64,000 bases of DNA, taken from Delftia sp. PS-11. Lineage in GTDB: Bacteria > Pseudomonadota > Gammaproteobacteria > Burkholderiales > Burkholderiaceae_C. The first letter of the stretch is position 1. The number at the start of each line of letters is the position of its first letter. Location of the stretch: the NCBI RefSeq assembly GCF_029870285.1, contig NZ_JACSYA010000030.1, forward strand, positions 7,924-71,923, read 5' to 3'. Below are positions 42,712-51,600 of this stretch, in pieces. The notes under the pieces were generated by a model. The model made no database searches and was not told the DNA's origin. It was given only the letters and a program-made list of their open reading frames with translations. The translations under genes and the position numbers were made by a program.

Positions 42712-43725
42712 ATGAAGGCATGGCCCACTGTTTCCCTTCCGCGCCGCAAGGCGATCCAGACCCTGGCCGTGGCCGCCTGCGCATTGTCGGGCGCCGCTGC
42801 GCTGCCGGCCCTGGCGCAGTCCGGCTGGCCCGCGCATCCGGTGCGCCTGATTGTGCCCTTTCCGGCCAGCGGCGCCACTGACCTGGTGGCGCGCGTGGTC
42901 ACGCAGCGCATGTCCCAGGAACTGGGCCAGCAGATGGTCATCGACAACCGGCCGGGCGCCGGCGGCACCATCGGCACGGGCGAGGCCGCCAAGGCCGCGC
43001 CGGACGGCTATACGCTGCTGTTCACGACCAGCAGCACGCATGCGATATCGCCGCACCTGATGCCCCGGCTGGCCTATAGGGCCGACAAGGACTTCACGCC
43101 GATTGCAGAGATCGGCGGCGCTGCCAGCATCCTGCTGGTCACGCCCTCGCTGCCGGTGCGCAATGTGCAGGAGCTGATCGCCTACGCCAAGGCGCGCCCT
43201 GGCGCCCTCAACTACGCCAGCAGCGGCAACGGCACCATCGTGCATCTGAATACGGCGGCCTTCGCGGCACGCGCAGGCGTGCAGCTGACCCATGTGCCCT
43301 ACAAGGGCACGGCCCAGTCCATCACCGACCTGTCGGCGGGCCAGGTGCATCTGCTGTTCGATTCCATCCCGACGGGCATGCCCCATGTCGCCAGCGGCCG
43401 CCTGCGCGCGCTGGCCGTGACCGGCGAAAAGCGCAGCACGCTCGCGCCCGAGCTGCCCACGGTGGCCGAGTCTGGCCTGCCCGGCTATTCTTCAGTCACC
43501 TGGTTCGGCGTCTATGGTCCGGCCGGCATGAAGCCCGAGCTGGTGGCGCGGATCAACCAGGCCTTCAACAAGGCCATACAGCATTCCGAGGTGGTGGCCA
43601 GCCTGGCCCGGCAAGGGGTGGAGGCCGCGCAGCCGCGCACGCCCGCGCAGTTCGCTGCCATGGTGCAGGCCGACAGCGCCCGCTGGGCGCAGGTCATCAA
43701 GGACAACAAAATCACCCTCGACTAA
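42712..43725 (+). CDS. Bug/TctC-family solute-binding protein
   Basis: This periplasmic binding protein has 337 residues and a signal peptide ending at PALAQS. Family motifs are HPVRLIVPFPASGATDLVARVV, DNRPGAGGTIG and the late VARINQAFNKAI helix. It lies 15 bp upstream of a gamma-glutamyltransferase-like gene and is divergent from a LysR regulator. A peptide-like or gamma-glutamyl substrate is possible, but the ligand cannot be read from sequence. Confidence 0.9.
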   Translation: MKAWPTVSLPRRKAIQTLAVAACALSGAAALPALAQSGWPAHPVRLIVPFPASGATDLVARVVTQRMSQELGQQMVIDNRPGAGGTIGTGEAAKAAPDGYTLLFTTSSTHAISPHLMPRLAYRADKDFTPIAEIGGAASILLVTPSLPVRNVQELIAYAKARPGALNYASSGNGTIVHLNTAAFAARAGVQLTHVPYKGTAQSITDLSAGQVHLLFDSIPTGMPHVASGRLRALAVTGEKRSTLAPELPTVAESGLPGYSSVTWFGVYGPAGMKPELVARINQAFNKAIQHSEVVASLARQGVEAAQPRTPAQFAAMVQADSARWAQVIKDNKITLD

Positions 43726-43740
43726 CCTCTTTGCAGCGAC

Positions 43741-45342
43741 ATGACAAGCACTATCAAGGACTGGACACTTCCCTACGCCTCGCAACGCTCTCCGGTGCTG
43801 GGCCGCAACATGGTCTCGACCTCGCAGCCCCTGGCCGCGCAGGCCGGCCTGTCCATGCTGCTGGCTGGCGGCAATGCGATTGATGCGGCGATTGCCACGG
43901 CCATGGCGCTGACCGTGGTCGAGCCCACGGGCTGCGGCCTGGGCAGCGACGCCTTCTGCATTCTCTGGGATGGGCAGCAACTGCATGGCCTCAATGCCTC
44001 GGGCCGCTCGCCCCAGGCCTGGACGCCCGAGTACTTCGCCGCGCTGGGCGGCATCCCGGAAAAAGGCTGGAATGCCGTCACCGTGCCCGGCGCCGTTTCG
44101 GCCTGGGTGGAGCTGTCGCGGCGCTTTGGCAAGCTGCCTTTCGAGCAGTTGGCACAGCCCGCCATCCGCTATGCGCGCGAGGGTTTTGCAGTCTCGCCCA
44201 CGATTGCCACGCTGTGGGCGCTGGGCGGCGCCAGGCTGGGCAGCCAGCCCGGCTTTACCGAATGCTTTCTGCCGGGCGGCCAGGCCCCCAGGGCCGGTGA
44301 GCTGTTTCGCAGCGAAGCCCATGCGCGCACGCTGGAGGAGATTGCCGCCACGCGGGGCGAGTCCTTTTACCGGGGGGCGCTGGCCCGCAGGATGGCTGCG
44401 CACTCGCAGGCCTGCGGCGGCGCCATGACCGAGGCCGATCTGGCCGCCCACCAGGCCGACTGGGTGGGCACGGTCTCGCAGAAATTCGGCGATTCGGTGA
44501 TCCACGAGATCCCTCCCAACGGGCAAGGCATCGCGGCGCTGATGGCGCTGGGCATGCTCGACGCCGCAGGCGTGGGCAGCGATCCGCTGGACAGCGTGCA
44601 GTCCGTGCATCTGCAGGTCGAGGCCATGAAGCTGGCCCTGGCCGACCTGCACCAGTACAACGCCGACGGTGACCACATGCGCGTGCAGCCGGCCCATCTG
44701 CTGGACCCCGGCTACCTGCGCGAGCGTGCACAGCTCATCGACCGCGAGCGCGCCAGCGCGCCCACCTATGGCGCGCCGCGCCCCGGCGGCACGGTCTACC
44801 TGGCAGCGGCCGATGCCAGCGGCATGATGGTTTCGTTCATCCAGTCCAACTACATGGGCTTTGGCTCGGGCGTGGTCGTGCCGGGCACGGGCATCAGCCT
44901 GCAGAACCGGGGCCACGGCTTTACCACCGAAGCGGGCCATGCCAACGAGGTCGGTCCGCGCAAGCGTCCCTCGCACACCATCATCCCGGCCTTCGCCATG
45001 CATGCCGACGGCACGCCGCAGATGGCCTTCGGCGTCATGGGCGGCCCTATGCAAAGCCAGGGCCACCTGCAGATGGCCCTGCGCGTGCTGCGCTACGGCC
45101 AAAACCCCCAGGCCGCAGCCGATGCGCCGCGCTGGCGCGTGACGGGCGGCAAGGGCGTGGCCGTGGAGCCCGCCTTCGATCCCGGCGTGGTGGCTGCGCT
45201 GCGCGCGCGCGGCCATGAGGTCACGGTCGAGGAAGGGCACGGCGTTTTCGCCTTCGGCGGCGCGCAGCTGGTGCTGCGCGATGGCGGCCACTACATCGGC
45301 GGCTCCGACCCGCGCAAGGACGGGGGCGTGGTGGCGTTCTGA
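43741..45342 (+). CDS. gamma-glutamyltransferase-family protein (cytosolic, YwrD-like)
   Basis: This Ntn-hydrolase precursor has 533 residues and no signal peptide. The autocatalytic Thr is Thr351 in RPGGTVYLAAADASG, and the downstream SNYMGFGSGVVVPGTGI and LQNRGH segments are typical of the small subunit. The large subunit shows AGGNAIDAAIATAMALTVVE. Classical GGT uses TTHxxV at the cut; the GGTVY form belongs to a divergent branch with unproven substrates, often acting on gamma-glutamyl or acylated amino acids. It is probably co-transcribed with the Bug protein. Confidence 0.87.
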   Translation: MTSTIKDWTLPYASQRSPVLGRNMVSTSQPLAAQAGLSMLLAGGNAIDAAIATAMALTVVEPTGCGLGSDAFCILWDGQQLHGLNASGRSPQAWTPEYFAALGGIPEKGWNAVTVPGAVSAWVELSRRFGKLPFEQLAQPAIRYAREGFAVSPTIATLWALGGARLGSQPGFTECFLPGGQAPRAGELFRSEAHARTLEEIAATRGESFYRGALARRMAAHSQACGGAMTEADLAAHQADWVGTVSQKFGDSVIHEIPPNGQGIAALMALGMLDAAGVGSDPLDSVQSVHLQVEAMKLALADLHQYNADGDHMRVQPAHLLDPGYLRERAQLIDRERASAPTYGAPRPGGTVYLAAADASGMMVSFIQSNYMGFGSGVVVPGTGISLQNRGHGFTTEAGHANEVGPRKRPSHTIIPAFAMHADGTPQMAFGVMGGPMQSQGHLQMALRVLRYGQNPQAAADAPRWRVTGGKGVAVEPAFDPGVVAALRARGHEVTVEEGHGVFAFGGAQLVLRDGGHYIGGSDPRKDGGVVAF

Positions 45343-45361
45343 GCGGGCGGCGCTTCGCTCT

Positions 45362-46003
45362 TCAGTCCCAGTGCAGCACCCAGTCGGCCCGCTCGCGCGT
45401 GGCGGCGATGCGCTGCGCGTTGGGGCTGTCCACGCGCGCCATCCAGTCGCGCGCGGCCTGCGGGCTGCGGCCATGGAGCGCATGGCGGCGTGCCAGCCGG
45501 CTGGTGCGCAAGGCCTCGTCGGTTTGCACATACCAGACCTCGTCGAGCAGGGCGCGCACGGCATGCCAGTGCGTGCCCGGCGCGTCCTGCGCATCCATCA
45601 GCAGGTAGTTGCCTTCGGTGATGACCAGCGTCGCCTCGGGCGCGATGGCAATCGCGCCTGCCACGGGCTCCTCGATGGCGCGCCGGAATTCGGGCGCGTA
45701 GATGATGTCCTGGGAGGCGTGCGCACGCAGGCGGCGCAGCAGGGCCACATAACCGGCCGAGTCGAAGGTGTCGGGCGCGCCCTTGCGCTGGGCACGGCCC
45801 AGGCGTTCGAGCAGGCTCTGCGCCAGATGGAAGCCATCCATGGGCACGGCGGCTGCCAGCGGACCCAGCGCCTGCAGCAGCGCGGCGCAGACCGTGCTTT
45901 TACCCGCTCCCGGCGGACCTGCCAGCCCCAGCAGCCGCCGCTGGCCGGATTGGGCCAATGCGCGGGCGCGGGCCAGTGCCTGGGGCGGCAGTGCGGGCTT
46001 CAT
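45362..46003 (-). CDS. P-loop sugar/nucleoside kinase (FrcK-like)
   Basis: This kinase has about 213 residues. Walker A is GPPGAGKST, a catalytic-type Asp lies in PMDGFHLA, and GAPDTFDSAGYVALLRRLR matches pantothenate/uridine-kinase-like folds. Similar genes (frcK) end fructose ABC-transporter operons in rhizobia. Its ATG overlaps the epimerase gene by ATGA. It is the last gene of a six-gene import operon and should phosphorylate the imported or epimerised sugar (inference). Confidence 0.75.
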   Translation of the reverse strand: MKPALPPQALARARALAQSGQRRLLGLAGPPGAGKSTVCAALLQALGPLAAAVPMDGFHLAQSLLERLGRAQRKGAPDTFDSAGYVALLRRLRAHASQDIIYAPEFRRAIEEPVAGAIAIAPEATLVITEGNYLLMDAQDAPGTHWHAVRALLDEVWYVQTDEALRTSRLARRHALHGRSPQAARDWMARVDSPNAQRIAATRERADWVLHWD

Positions 46004-46872
46004 GGCCTGGCGCGCCCGTGTGCCTGGGCCAGCCCCTCGGCCATGAAGCCGTGCGCATGCCGGGCCAGGTCCATGCCGTCGTCCCAGAGGTTGCGCCAGA
46101 TGCCCAGCGCGTTCGATAGCTGCTCGTTGACGACGGACGAGGAAAAGCTCTCGAAGGTCACGGTGCCCCGGTAGCCGATCCGGGCGAGCGCATCGAAGAA
46201 GCGGGTGAAGTCGATATGGCCCGAGCCCAGGTAGCCACGGTGGTTTTCGCCGATATGCACATAGCCCAGCCGGTCGCCGCAGGCCAGCACGGGGGTGGCG
46301 AGATCGGCCTCCTCGATATTCATGTGGTAAGTGTCCAGGTGCACGCACAGATTGGCGCAGCCGGCCTCGTCGATGAACTCCAGTGCCTGCGCGGCGGTGT
46401 TGAGCACATGGCTTTCGTAGCGGTTGACGACCTCCAGCCCGAGCGTGACGCCGCGCTCGCCCGCGAAGTCGGCCACGCGCCGCAGGGCTTCGAGCGCGTG
46501 GCGGCGGCCCTGCGGCGAGCAGGGATGGCCGTATTTCGCCATGGCGCTGTAGAGGACGCCGCCGAAGTAGCGGCCGCCGATGCGCTGGGTGATGTCGATG
46601 CCTTCCTGCAGCATGGCGATGCCGCGCGCGACCACGGCGGGGTCTTCGCTGGAGACATCGGCATCGAAGGTCAGGCCGCGCGAGCAGCCCACGGCCAGCC
46701 CGTGCTCCTGCAGCAGGTCGCGGGTCAGCGCCAGGTCCATGATGCGGGGACCGTGCAGCGACAGCTCGACCAGGCCGTAGCCGGCCTGGTGCGTCTGCGC
46801 GATGACATGGCGGATGGACTGCGGCGAGAGGTCGCCGGCCCAGACGAGTGCGTGGATGCCGAGCTGGTTCAT
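46000..46872 (-). CDS. TIM-barrel sugar epimerase (D-tagatose/allulose 3-epimerase type)
   Basis: This protein has about 290 residues. The metal and catalytic pattern of the family is seen as LGLEVVNRYESH (Glu), HLDTYHMNIEE (Asp and His), HIGENHRG and VTFESFSS (second Glu). These enzymes invert C3 of free ketohexoses, for example turning D-allulose into D-fructose. It overlaps both neighbours by ATGA, between a permease and a kinase gene. The set suggests import of a rare ketose, epimerisation and phosphorylation. Confidence 0.83.
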   Translation of the reverse strand: MNQLGIHALVWAGDLSPQSIRHVIAQTHQAGYGLVELSLHGPRIMDLALTRDLLQEHGLAVGCSRGLTFDADVSSEDPAVVARGIAMLQEGIDITQRIGGRYFGGVLYSAMAKYGHPCSPQGRRHALEALRRVADFAGERGVTLGLEVVNRYESHVLNTAAQALEFIDEAGCANLCVHLDTYHMNIEEADLATPVLACGDRLGYVHIGENHRGYLGSGHIDFTRFFDALARIGYRGTVTFESFSSSVVNEQLSNALGIWRNLWDDGMDLARHAHGFMAEGLAQAHGRARP

Positions 46873-47891
46873 GGTGGACAAGGAGGTGTGGACGTGGAAG
46901 GGCGCTGGCGGCCGGTGCGGCCCCGCCAGCGGGCGAGCAGATGGCGTGCGGCCATGGCGGCGATCATGGTGGCGCCCCACAGGGCCTGGGTGAGGTGGGC
47001 ATTGGCGCCCAGCAGGTTCACGCCGCTGGAGATGACCTGCAGGATCAGCAGGGCGACGAACAGGCCGCCGACCTTGCCGAAGCCGCCCATGGGATCGGTG
47101 CCGCCCAGGATGGCCGCCAGCACGGTGACCAGCAGGTAGGACTGCGCGTAGCCTGCGCTGGCGGAGTTGAAGCGCAGCATCATCAGCACGGCGGCGACCC
47201 AGCACAGCAGCGTGGACAGGGTATAGACGCCGATGAGCACACGGCGCGTATCGATGCCCGCAAAGCGCGCGGCCTCGGCATTGGAGCCGGCCATGCAGAT
47301 GGCCAGCCCGTGGCGTGTGCGGCCCAGGTACAGGCCCAGCGCTGCGCAGGTGGCGGCGAAGACCCAGAACGGCGCAGGGATGCCCAGCCACTGCCCGGCG
47401 CCCAGGGCCTGGAAGGCTTCGGGAAAGCCGGAGATGGGCCGGCCGCGCGTGAGCCAGACGCACAGGCCGTTGAACAGCGACATGGTGCCCAGGGTGACCA
47501 GAATGGGGTGGGCGTTGACGCTGGCGACCAGCCAGCCGCTGGCCAGGCCCGCCAGCAGGCTGACCATGGCGCCAGCGGCCAGCGCCGCGAGGATGAGCAG
47601 GCCCGCGTGCCCCGACAGATCGATGCCGAGCGCGCCCAGCCCGCCCACCAGCACCCAGGCCATGGCCAGGCCCGCCATGTTGGCGCTGGCCACCACGGCC
47701 AGGTTGATGCCGCCACTGACCAGCGCCAGCATCTGGGCCAGCGCCAGCAGGCCCAGCTCGGGAATCTGCATCAGTACCGACTGCAGCGTGCCCAGCGTGG
47801 CAAAGCGCCCGGGCAGCAGCAGCGTGAAGACCGCGCACACCAGCGCCAGCAGTGCCAGCAGGCCCCATGGAGCGCCGCCCGCGCGCTTCAT
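46869..47891 (-). CDS. ribose-type ABC transporter permease (second)
   Basis: This integral membrane protein has 340 residues and 8-10 hydrophobic segments. The family motif region is LALVSGGINLAVVASANMAG and the coupling region is MAGSNAEAARFAGIDTRRV. A late AAILGGTDPMGGFGKVGG loop fits RbsC-type permeases. Its start overlaps the stop of the other permease gene (ATGA), and the two probably form a heterodimeric channel. Confidence 0.88.
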   Translation of the reverse strand: MKRAGGAPWGLLALLALVCAVFTLLLPGRFATLGTLQSVLMQIPELGLLALAQMLALVSGGINLAVVASANMAGLAMAWVLVGGLGALGIDLSGHAGLLILAALAAGAMVSLLAGLASGWLVASVNAHPILVTLGTMSLFNGLCVWLTRGRPISGFPEAFQALGAGQWLGIPAPFWVFAATCAALGLYLGRTRHGLAICMAGSNAEAARFAGIDTRRVLIGVYTLSTLLCWVAAVLMMLRFNSASAGYAQSYLLVTVLAAILGGTDPMGGFGKVGGLFVALLILQVISSGVNLLGANAHLTQALWGATMIAAMAARHLLARWRGRTGRQRPSTSTPPCPP

Positions 47892-48901
47892 CGTGCGGCC
47901 CCCGCTCCCGCTCCCGCCAGCGCCATGGCCGGCCCTTGGCGCCGCAGCCCCGTTGCCGCCGCGCAGGCCAGCACGACGGCGCCGAGCAGTACCTGAAAGA
48001 CGTAGGGCGATACGCCGGCCAGGTTCAGGCCATTGCGCAGCACGGCCAGCAGCAGCACGCCCATCAGCACGCCGCCGACACTGCCCCTGCCACCCGTCAG
48101 GCTGGCGCCGCCGAGCACGGCGGCCGCAAGCACGAACAGCTCTGTGCCGACCAGCGCATTGGGCACCGATTCACCCACGCGGTGGGCCTGCACCAGCCCC
48201 GCCAGGGCCGCCATCAGGCCCAGCCAGCCGTAGGCCACGCCCTGCATGGCGCCCAGTCCGATGCCCATGCGGTGCGCTGCCTCGGGGTTGCCTCCGAAGG
48301 CGTAGAGCCGCCGCCCCAGCGCGCTGTGCCCCAGCAGCAGCGCCGTGAGCAGCGCGACCAGGGTGGCCACGGCGATGGGCAGCGTCAGGCGCACGGTGTC
48401 CGCGCCGCCCGTGCCCGCGAACCGGGCCAGCACCAGGGGCTGGCTCCACCATGCCGGCAGATCGTAGATGGAGCGGCCGCCCGTGGCGTGCATCAGCAGC
48501 GCGAAATACAGGTTCAGCGTGGAGATGGTGATGACGATCGAGGTGGCACGCAGCCTGTGCACCAGCAGCGCATTGAAGCCGCCCAGCGCCAGCCCGGCTC
48601 CCAGGCCCAGGGCCAGGGCCGCCACGGGGGGCCAGCCCAGGCGTGCTGCGGCATGGGCTGCGAGGTATTGCGCGACGGTCGCAGTGGCGGCGAACGAGAT
48701 GTCAATGCCGCCAGCGACCAGCACGACCAGCAGGCCCACAGCCATGATGGCCGTTACCGATGCGCCCTCGGCCAGGTCCATCCAGTTGCCCAGGCTCCAG
48801 AAGCCCGGCGCCAGGGTGCCGAACAGCAGCGAGATCAGTGCCAGGGCTGCGCCCAGCCGGGCGGCGTGGCTGCGCGCCAGGGCGTGCAGGCGTTCAGGCA
48901 T
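47888..48901 (-). CDS. ribose-type ABC transporter permease (first)
   Basis: This RbsC-type permease has about 337 residues. It carries LLVVLVAGGIDISFAATATV near the middle of the membrane part, the GGNPEAAHRMGI coupling helix and AAAVLGGASLTGGRGSVGG. An 8-bp overlap with the ATPase gene puts the start at 48901. The C-terminus is an Ala/Gly-rich tail. Confidence 0.88.
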   Translation of the reverse strand: MPERLHALARSHAARLGAALALISLLFGTLAPGFWSLGNWMDLAEGASVTAIMAVGLLVVLVAGGIDISFAATATVAQYLAAHAAARLGWPPVAALALGLGAGLALGGFNALLVHRLRATSIVITISTLNLYFALLMHATGGRSIYDLPAWWSQPLVLARFAGTGGADTVRLTLPIAVATLVALLTALLLGHSALGRRLYAFGGNPEAAHRMGIGLGAMQGVAYGWLGLMAALAGLVQAHRVGESVPNALVGTELFVLAAAVLGGASLTGGRGSVGGVLMGVLLLAVLRNGLNLAGVSPYVFQVLLGAVVLACAAATGLRRQGPAMALAGAGAGAAR

Positions 48902-50405
48902 GGATGGCCCTCTCGGCGTCTGCCAGGGCATGTCGGCCCGGCACGAATTCGCCCACGATGCGGCCGCCGCGCATGTGCAGCACGCGGTCGCAGTGGGCAA
49001 AGACCTCGGCCACTTCATCCGAGATCATGAGCACGGCCATGCCCTGGTCCGCCAGCCGGTGCACGATGTCGAAGATGCCCTGCCGGTTGCCGATGTCCAC
49101 GCCGACGGTCGGCGAGTCGAGGATCAGCAGGCGCGGGCCGGTGGCCAGCCACTTGGCCAGCACCACGCGCTGCGCGTTGCCGCCCGACAGCTGGTGAACA
49201 GGCGCATCCAGCGCGGGAATGCGAATCTGCAGCCGGTCGCGCCACCCGGCGGCCGCCGTGGCGCGGCGCGCCAGAGGCAGCCAGCCGAGCCGGCCCGACA
49301 GCCGGGGCAGCACGGCCTGCACCAGGTTGTCCTGCACGGACTGGCGCATGTCCAGGCCGAGGCACTGGCGGTCTTCGGGCACATAGGCAATGCCAGCGGC
49401 CATGGCGTCGCGGTTGCTGCGCAGGGACAGCGCCTGGCCGTCCAGGCGGATGCTGCCGCGCCCGGGCGGGCGCATGCCGAACAGGCCCAGCGCGAGTTCG
49501 GTGCGCCCGGCTCCGAGCAGGCCGGCCAGGCCGACGACTTCGCCGGCGCGCACGTCGAAGCTGATGTCCGTGTATTCGCCGTCGCGGCCCAGGCCGCGCA
49601 CCTGCAGCAGGGCAGGCGCTGCGCCCATGTCGCGGGCATGGATGCGCCCGGCCACCTCATGGCCCGTCATCAGGGCCGCCAGGCGCCGGGTCGACATCTG
49701 CGCTGCGGGCCAGGTGCCGAGCTTGCAGCCGTCGCGCAGCACAGTGACGCGTTCGGCGATTTCCATGACCTCGTCGAGCTTGTGGCTGACAAAGACGATG
49801 GCAATGCCATCGGCCTTGAGCCTGCGCACCACGGCTAGCAGCGCATCGACCTCGGCGCGCGTGAGCGAGGCGGTGGGCTCGTCCATGAACAGCAGCCGCG
49901 CCCGGGCCGCGATGCCCCGGCAGATGGCCACGAGCTGGCGGCCCGCGATGGGCAGCTCGCCAACGGGCGCATCCAGCGGCAAGGCAATGCCCAGGCGCTG
50001 CATCACCGCCTGCGCGGCCTCGCGCTGGCGCGCTGGCCGCGCCGGCGCCCACCAGCGGCCCATGGCCTGGTCAAAAGCGATGTTCTCCGCGACGCTGAGG
50101 TTGGGAAACAGCGACAGGTCCTGGTAGATGACCTGAATGCCCAGCGCCCTGGCCTGCGCAGGGCCGAGCCGGGCCACAGTCCGGCCGCCGATCTCGATGC
50201 GCCCGCCCGGCTGCGGCGCATGCACGCCGCTGAGCACCTTGATCGTGGTGCTCTTGCCGCTGCCGTTGCCGCCCATCAGGCAATGGACTTCGCCGGGCAT
50301 GACATCCCAGTCCAGCGACTGCAGCGCCGTGGCGCCGCCAAAGCGCACGGTGACCGCCTGCAGCCGCACCAGAGGCCCTTCGGATGCGCAGGTGCCGGGC
50401 TGCAT
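48894..50405 (-). CDS. ribose-type ABC transporter ATPase with two nucleotide-binding domains
   Basis: This cytoplasmic ATPase has 503 residues and is an internal duplication, as in RbsA. The first half has Walker A GGNGSGKST (about 45-53) and LLFMDEPTASL. The second has a degenerate P-loop (LLGAGRTE), the signature LSGGNAQRVVLAKWL and LILDSPTVGVD in place of the Walker B/DEPT sequence. This asymmetry is normal for the family. It follows the binding-protein gene by 14 bp. Confidence 0.9.
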   Translation of the reverse strand: MQPGTCASEGPLVRLQAVTVRFGGATALQSLDWDVMPGEVHCLMGGNGSGKSTTIKVLSGVHAPQPGGRIEIGGRTVARLGPAQARALGIQVIYQDLSLFPNLSVAENIAFDQAMGRWWAPARPARQREAAQAVMQRLGIALPLDAPVGELPIAGRQLVAICRGIAARARLLFMDEPTASLTRAEVDALLAVVRRLKADGIAIVFVSHKLDEVMEIAERVTVLRDGCKLGTWPAAQMSTRRLAALMTGHEVAGRIHARDMGAAPALLQVRGLGRDGEYTDISFDVRAGEVVGLAGLLGAGRTELALGLFGMRPPGRGSIRLDGQALSLRSNRDAMAAGIAYVPEDRQCLGLDMRQSVQDNLVQAVLPRLSGRLGWLPLARRATAAAGWRDRLQIRIPALDAPVHQLSGGNAQRVVLAKWLATGPRLLILDSPTVGVDIGNRQGIFDIVHRLADQGMAVLMISDEVAEVFAHCDRVLHMRGGRIVGEFVPGRHALADAERAIHA

Positions 50406-50419
50406 GGGGCGGGCGCCGT

Positions 50420-51418
50420 TTACAGCCCCAGGGCGACCAGCCGGTCGATGGTCTGCCGGTTGATCGCCTCCAGCTTCTGGCCCTGGATATTGCGGCGTTC
50501 CCGGTCCACCTGCACCTTGCCCAGGCCCGGCAGCTCCATGCCGTCCACGGGCTCGCGGCCATCGATCAGCATCTTGCCCACATGCACGATCACCTCGCCA
50601 GCCAGGGCCGGGTTCCAGATGAAGCCTTCGCGGATGACGCCATCCCTGACCAGCTTGGCACCCTGGCCGGGAGAGAAGGAACCCACCACGGCAATCCGGT
50701 CTGCCTTGCGCGCATCGGCCACCGCGCGGCCCGCTCCGATGGGGCCCTGGCTGCCGAAGGCCAGAAAGCCCCTGATGTCCGGGTGCGCGCGCATCAGGTC
50801 CTGTGCCGTGCGGTAGGACTCGTCCAGGCTTTCGGCCACGCCAAAGCGCTCCGAGACCTGCTGCATCCGGGGCCAGTGCTTTTTCTGGTGGGCGATGGCC
50901 GCGTCCGCCCAGGCGTTGTGCAGCGGCACGGTCAGCGAGCCGACGAAGACCGCGTACCGGCCCTCGCCGCCCATGGAACGGGCCAGGCTTTCCATGTGGC
51001 GCTCGCCAAAGCCCTGCACCGTGCTCAGTTCGATGTTCCAGTCGGCGCCTTTCTGGCCGGGCGATTCATGCGTGAGCACCTTGATGCCGGCGCTGCGCGC
51101 GCGCCGGAACACGGGCTCCAGCGCCTGGGCGTCATTGGGCACGACGGCAATGATCTTGCTGCGCCGCGCGATCAGGTCTTCCACGGCACGCACCTGCTGG
51201 GCCGCGTCGGCTTCGGTGGGACCGACCATGCCGCTTTCGATGCCCAGCTCGCGGCCGGCCTTCTTGATGCCGGCCTCCATGGCGTTGAACCAGGGGATGC
51301 CGCCGATCTTGGCGACCACCGAGACATCCTCTGCGCCTGCCGTGCCGGCCAGCAGGGCCAGAGAGCATGCCGCGAGCGTGTGCTGCAGCCGGTGCCATTG
51401 CCACCCATGTCTTGCCAT
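50420..51418 (-). CDS. sugar-binding periplasmic protein (LsrB/RhaS type)
   Basis: This protein has 332 residues, with a signal peptide ending at GTAGAE. The periplasmic-binding fold of the ribose/LsrB group shows as GGIPWFNAMEAGIKKAGREL, GPTEADAAQQV and an ESPGQK hinge region. LsrB binds AI-2 and RhaS-type proteins bind deoxysugars. The ligand here is more likely a ketose, given the epimerase and kinase in the operon. It is the first gene and lies next to the 26-bp palindrome. Confidence 0.87.
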   Translation of the reverse strand: MARHGWQWHRLQHTLAACSLALLAGTAGAEDVSVVAKIGGIPWFNAMEAGIKKAGRELGIESGMVGPTEADAAQQVRAVEDLIARRSKIIAVVPNDAQALEPVFRRARSAGIKVLTHESPGQKGADWNIELSTVQGFGERHMESLARSMGGEGRYAVFVGSLTVPLHNAWADAAIAHQKKHWPRMQQVSERFGVAESLDESYRTAQDLMRAHPDIRGFLAFGSQGPIGAGRAVADARKADRIAVVGSFSPGQGAKLVRDGVIREGFIWNPALAGEVIVHVGKMLIDGREPVDGMELPGLGKVQVDRERRNIQGQKLEAINRQTIDRLVALGL

Positions 51419-51436
51419 GTTGAAACCCTTTCACGC

Positions 51437-51462
51437 AGTTTGCACAATCGATTGTGCAAACT
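51437..51462. promoter_or_regulatory. LacI-type operator palindrome
   Basis: A 26-base perfect palindrome: AGTTTGCACAATC followed by its exact complement GATTGTGCAAACT, with ATCGAT in the centre. It lies 18 bp upstream of the sugar-binding protein start and 138 bp before the divergent LacI-type gene. Its length, symmetry and position make it a strong operator candidate for that regulator. It would block the transporter promoter when occupied. Confidence 0.8.
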
Positions 51463-51600
51463 ATAGCCACGCATGCTGCCAGGGCAGTTGCGGGATTTCC
51501 CGCAAGGCGGCTGAGCCGCTGCGCCGAGCGCCGCTGCACTTGCCGCTACGATGACCATGCAGCGCCTTGTCCCCCGGCAGGGCCATCTCTTTGCCGCCCC

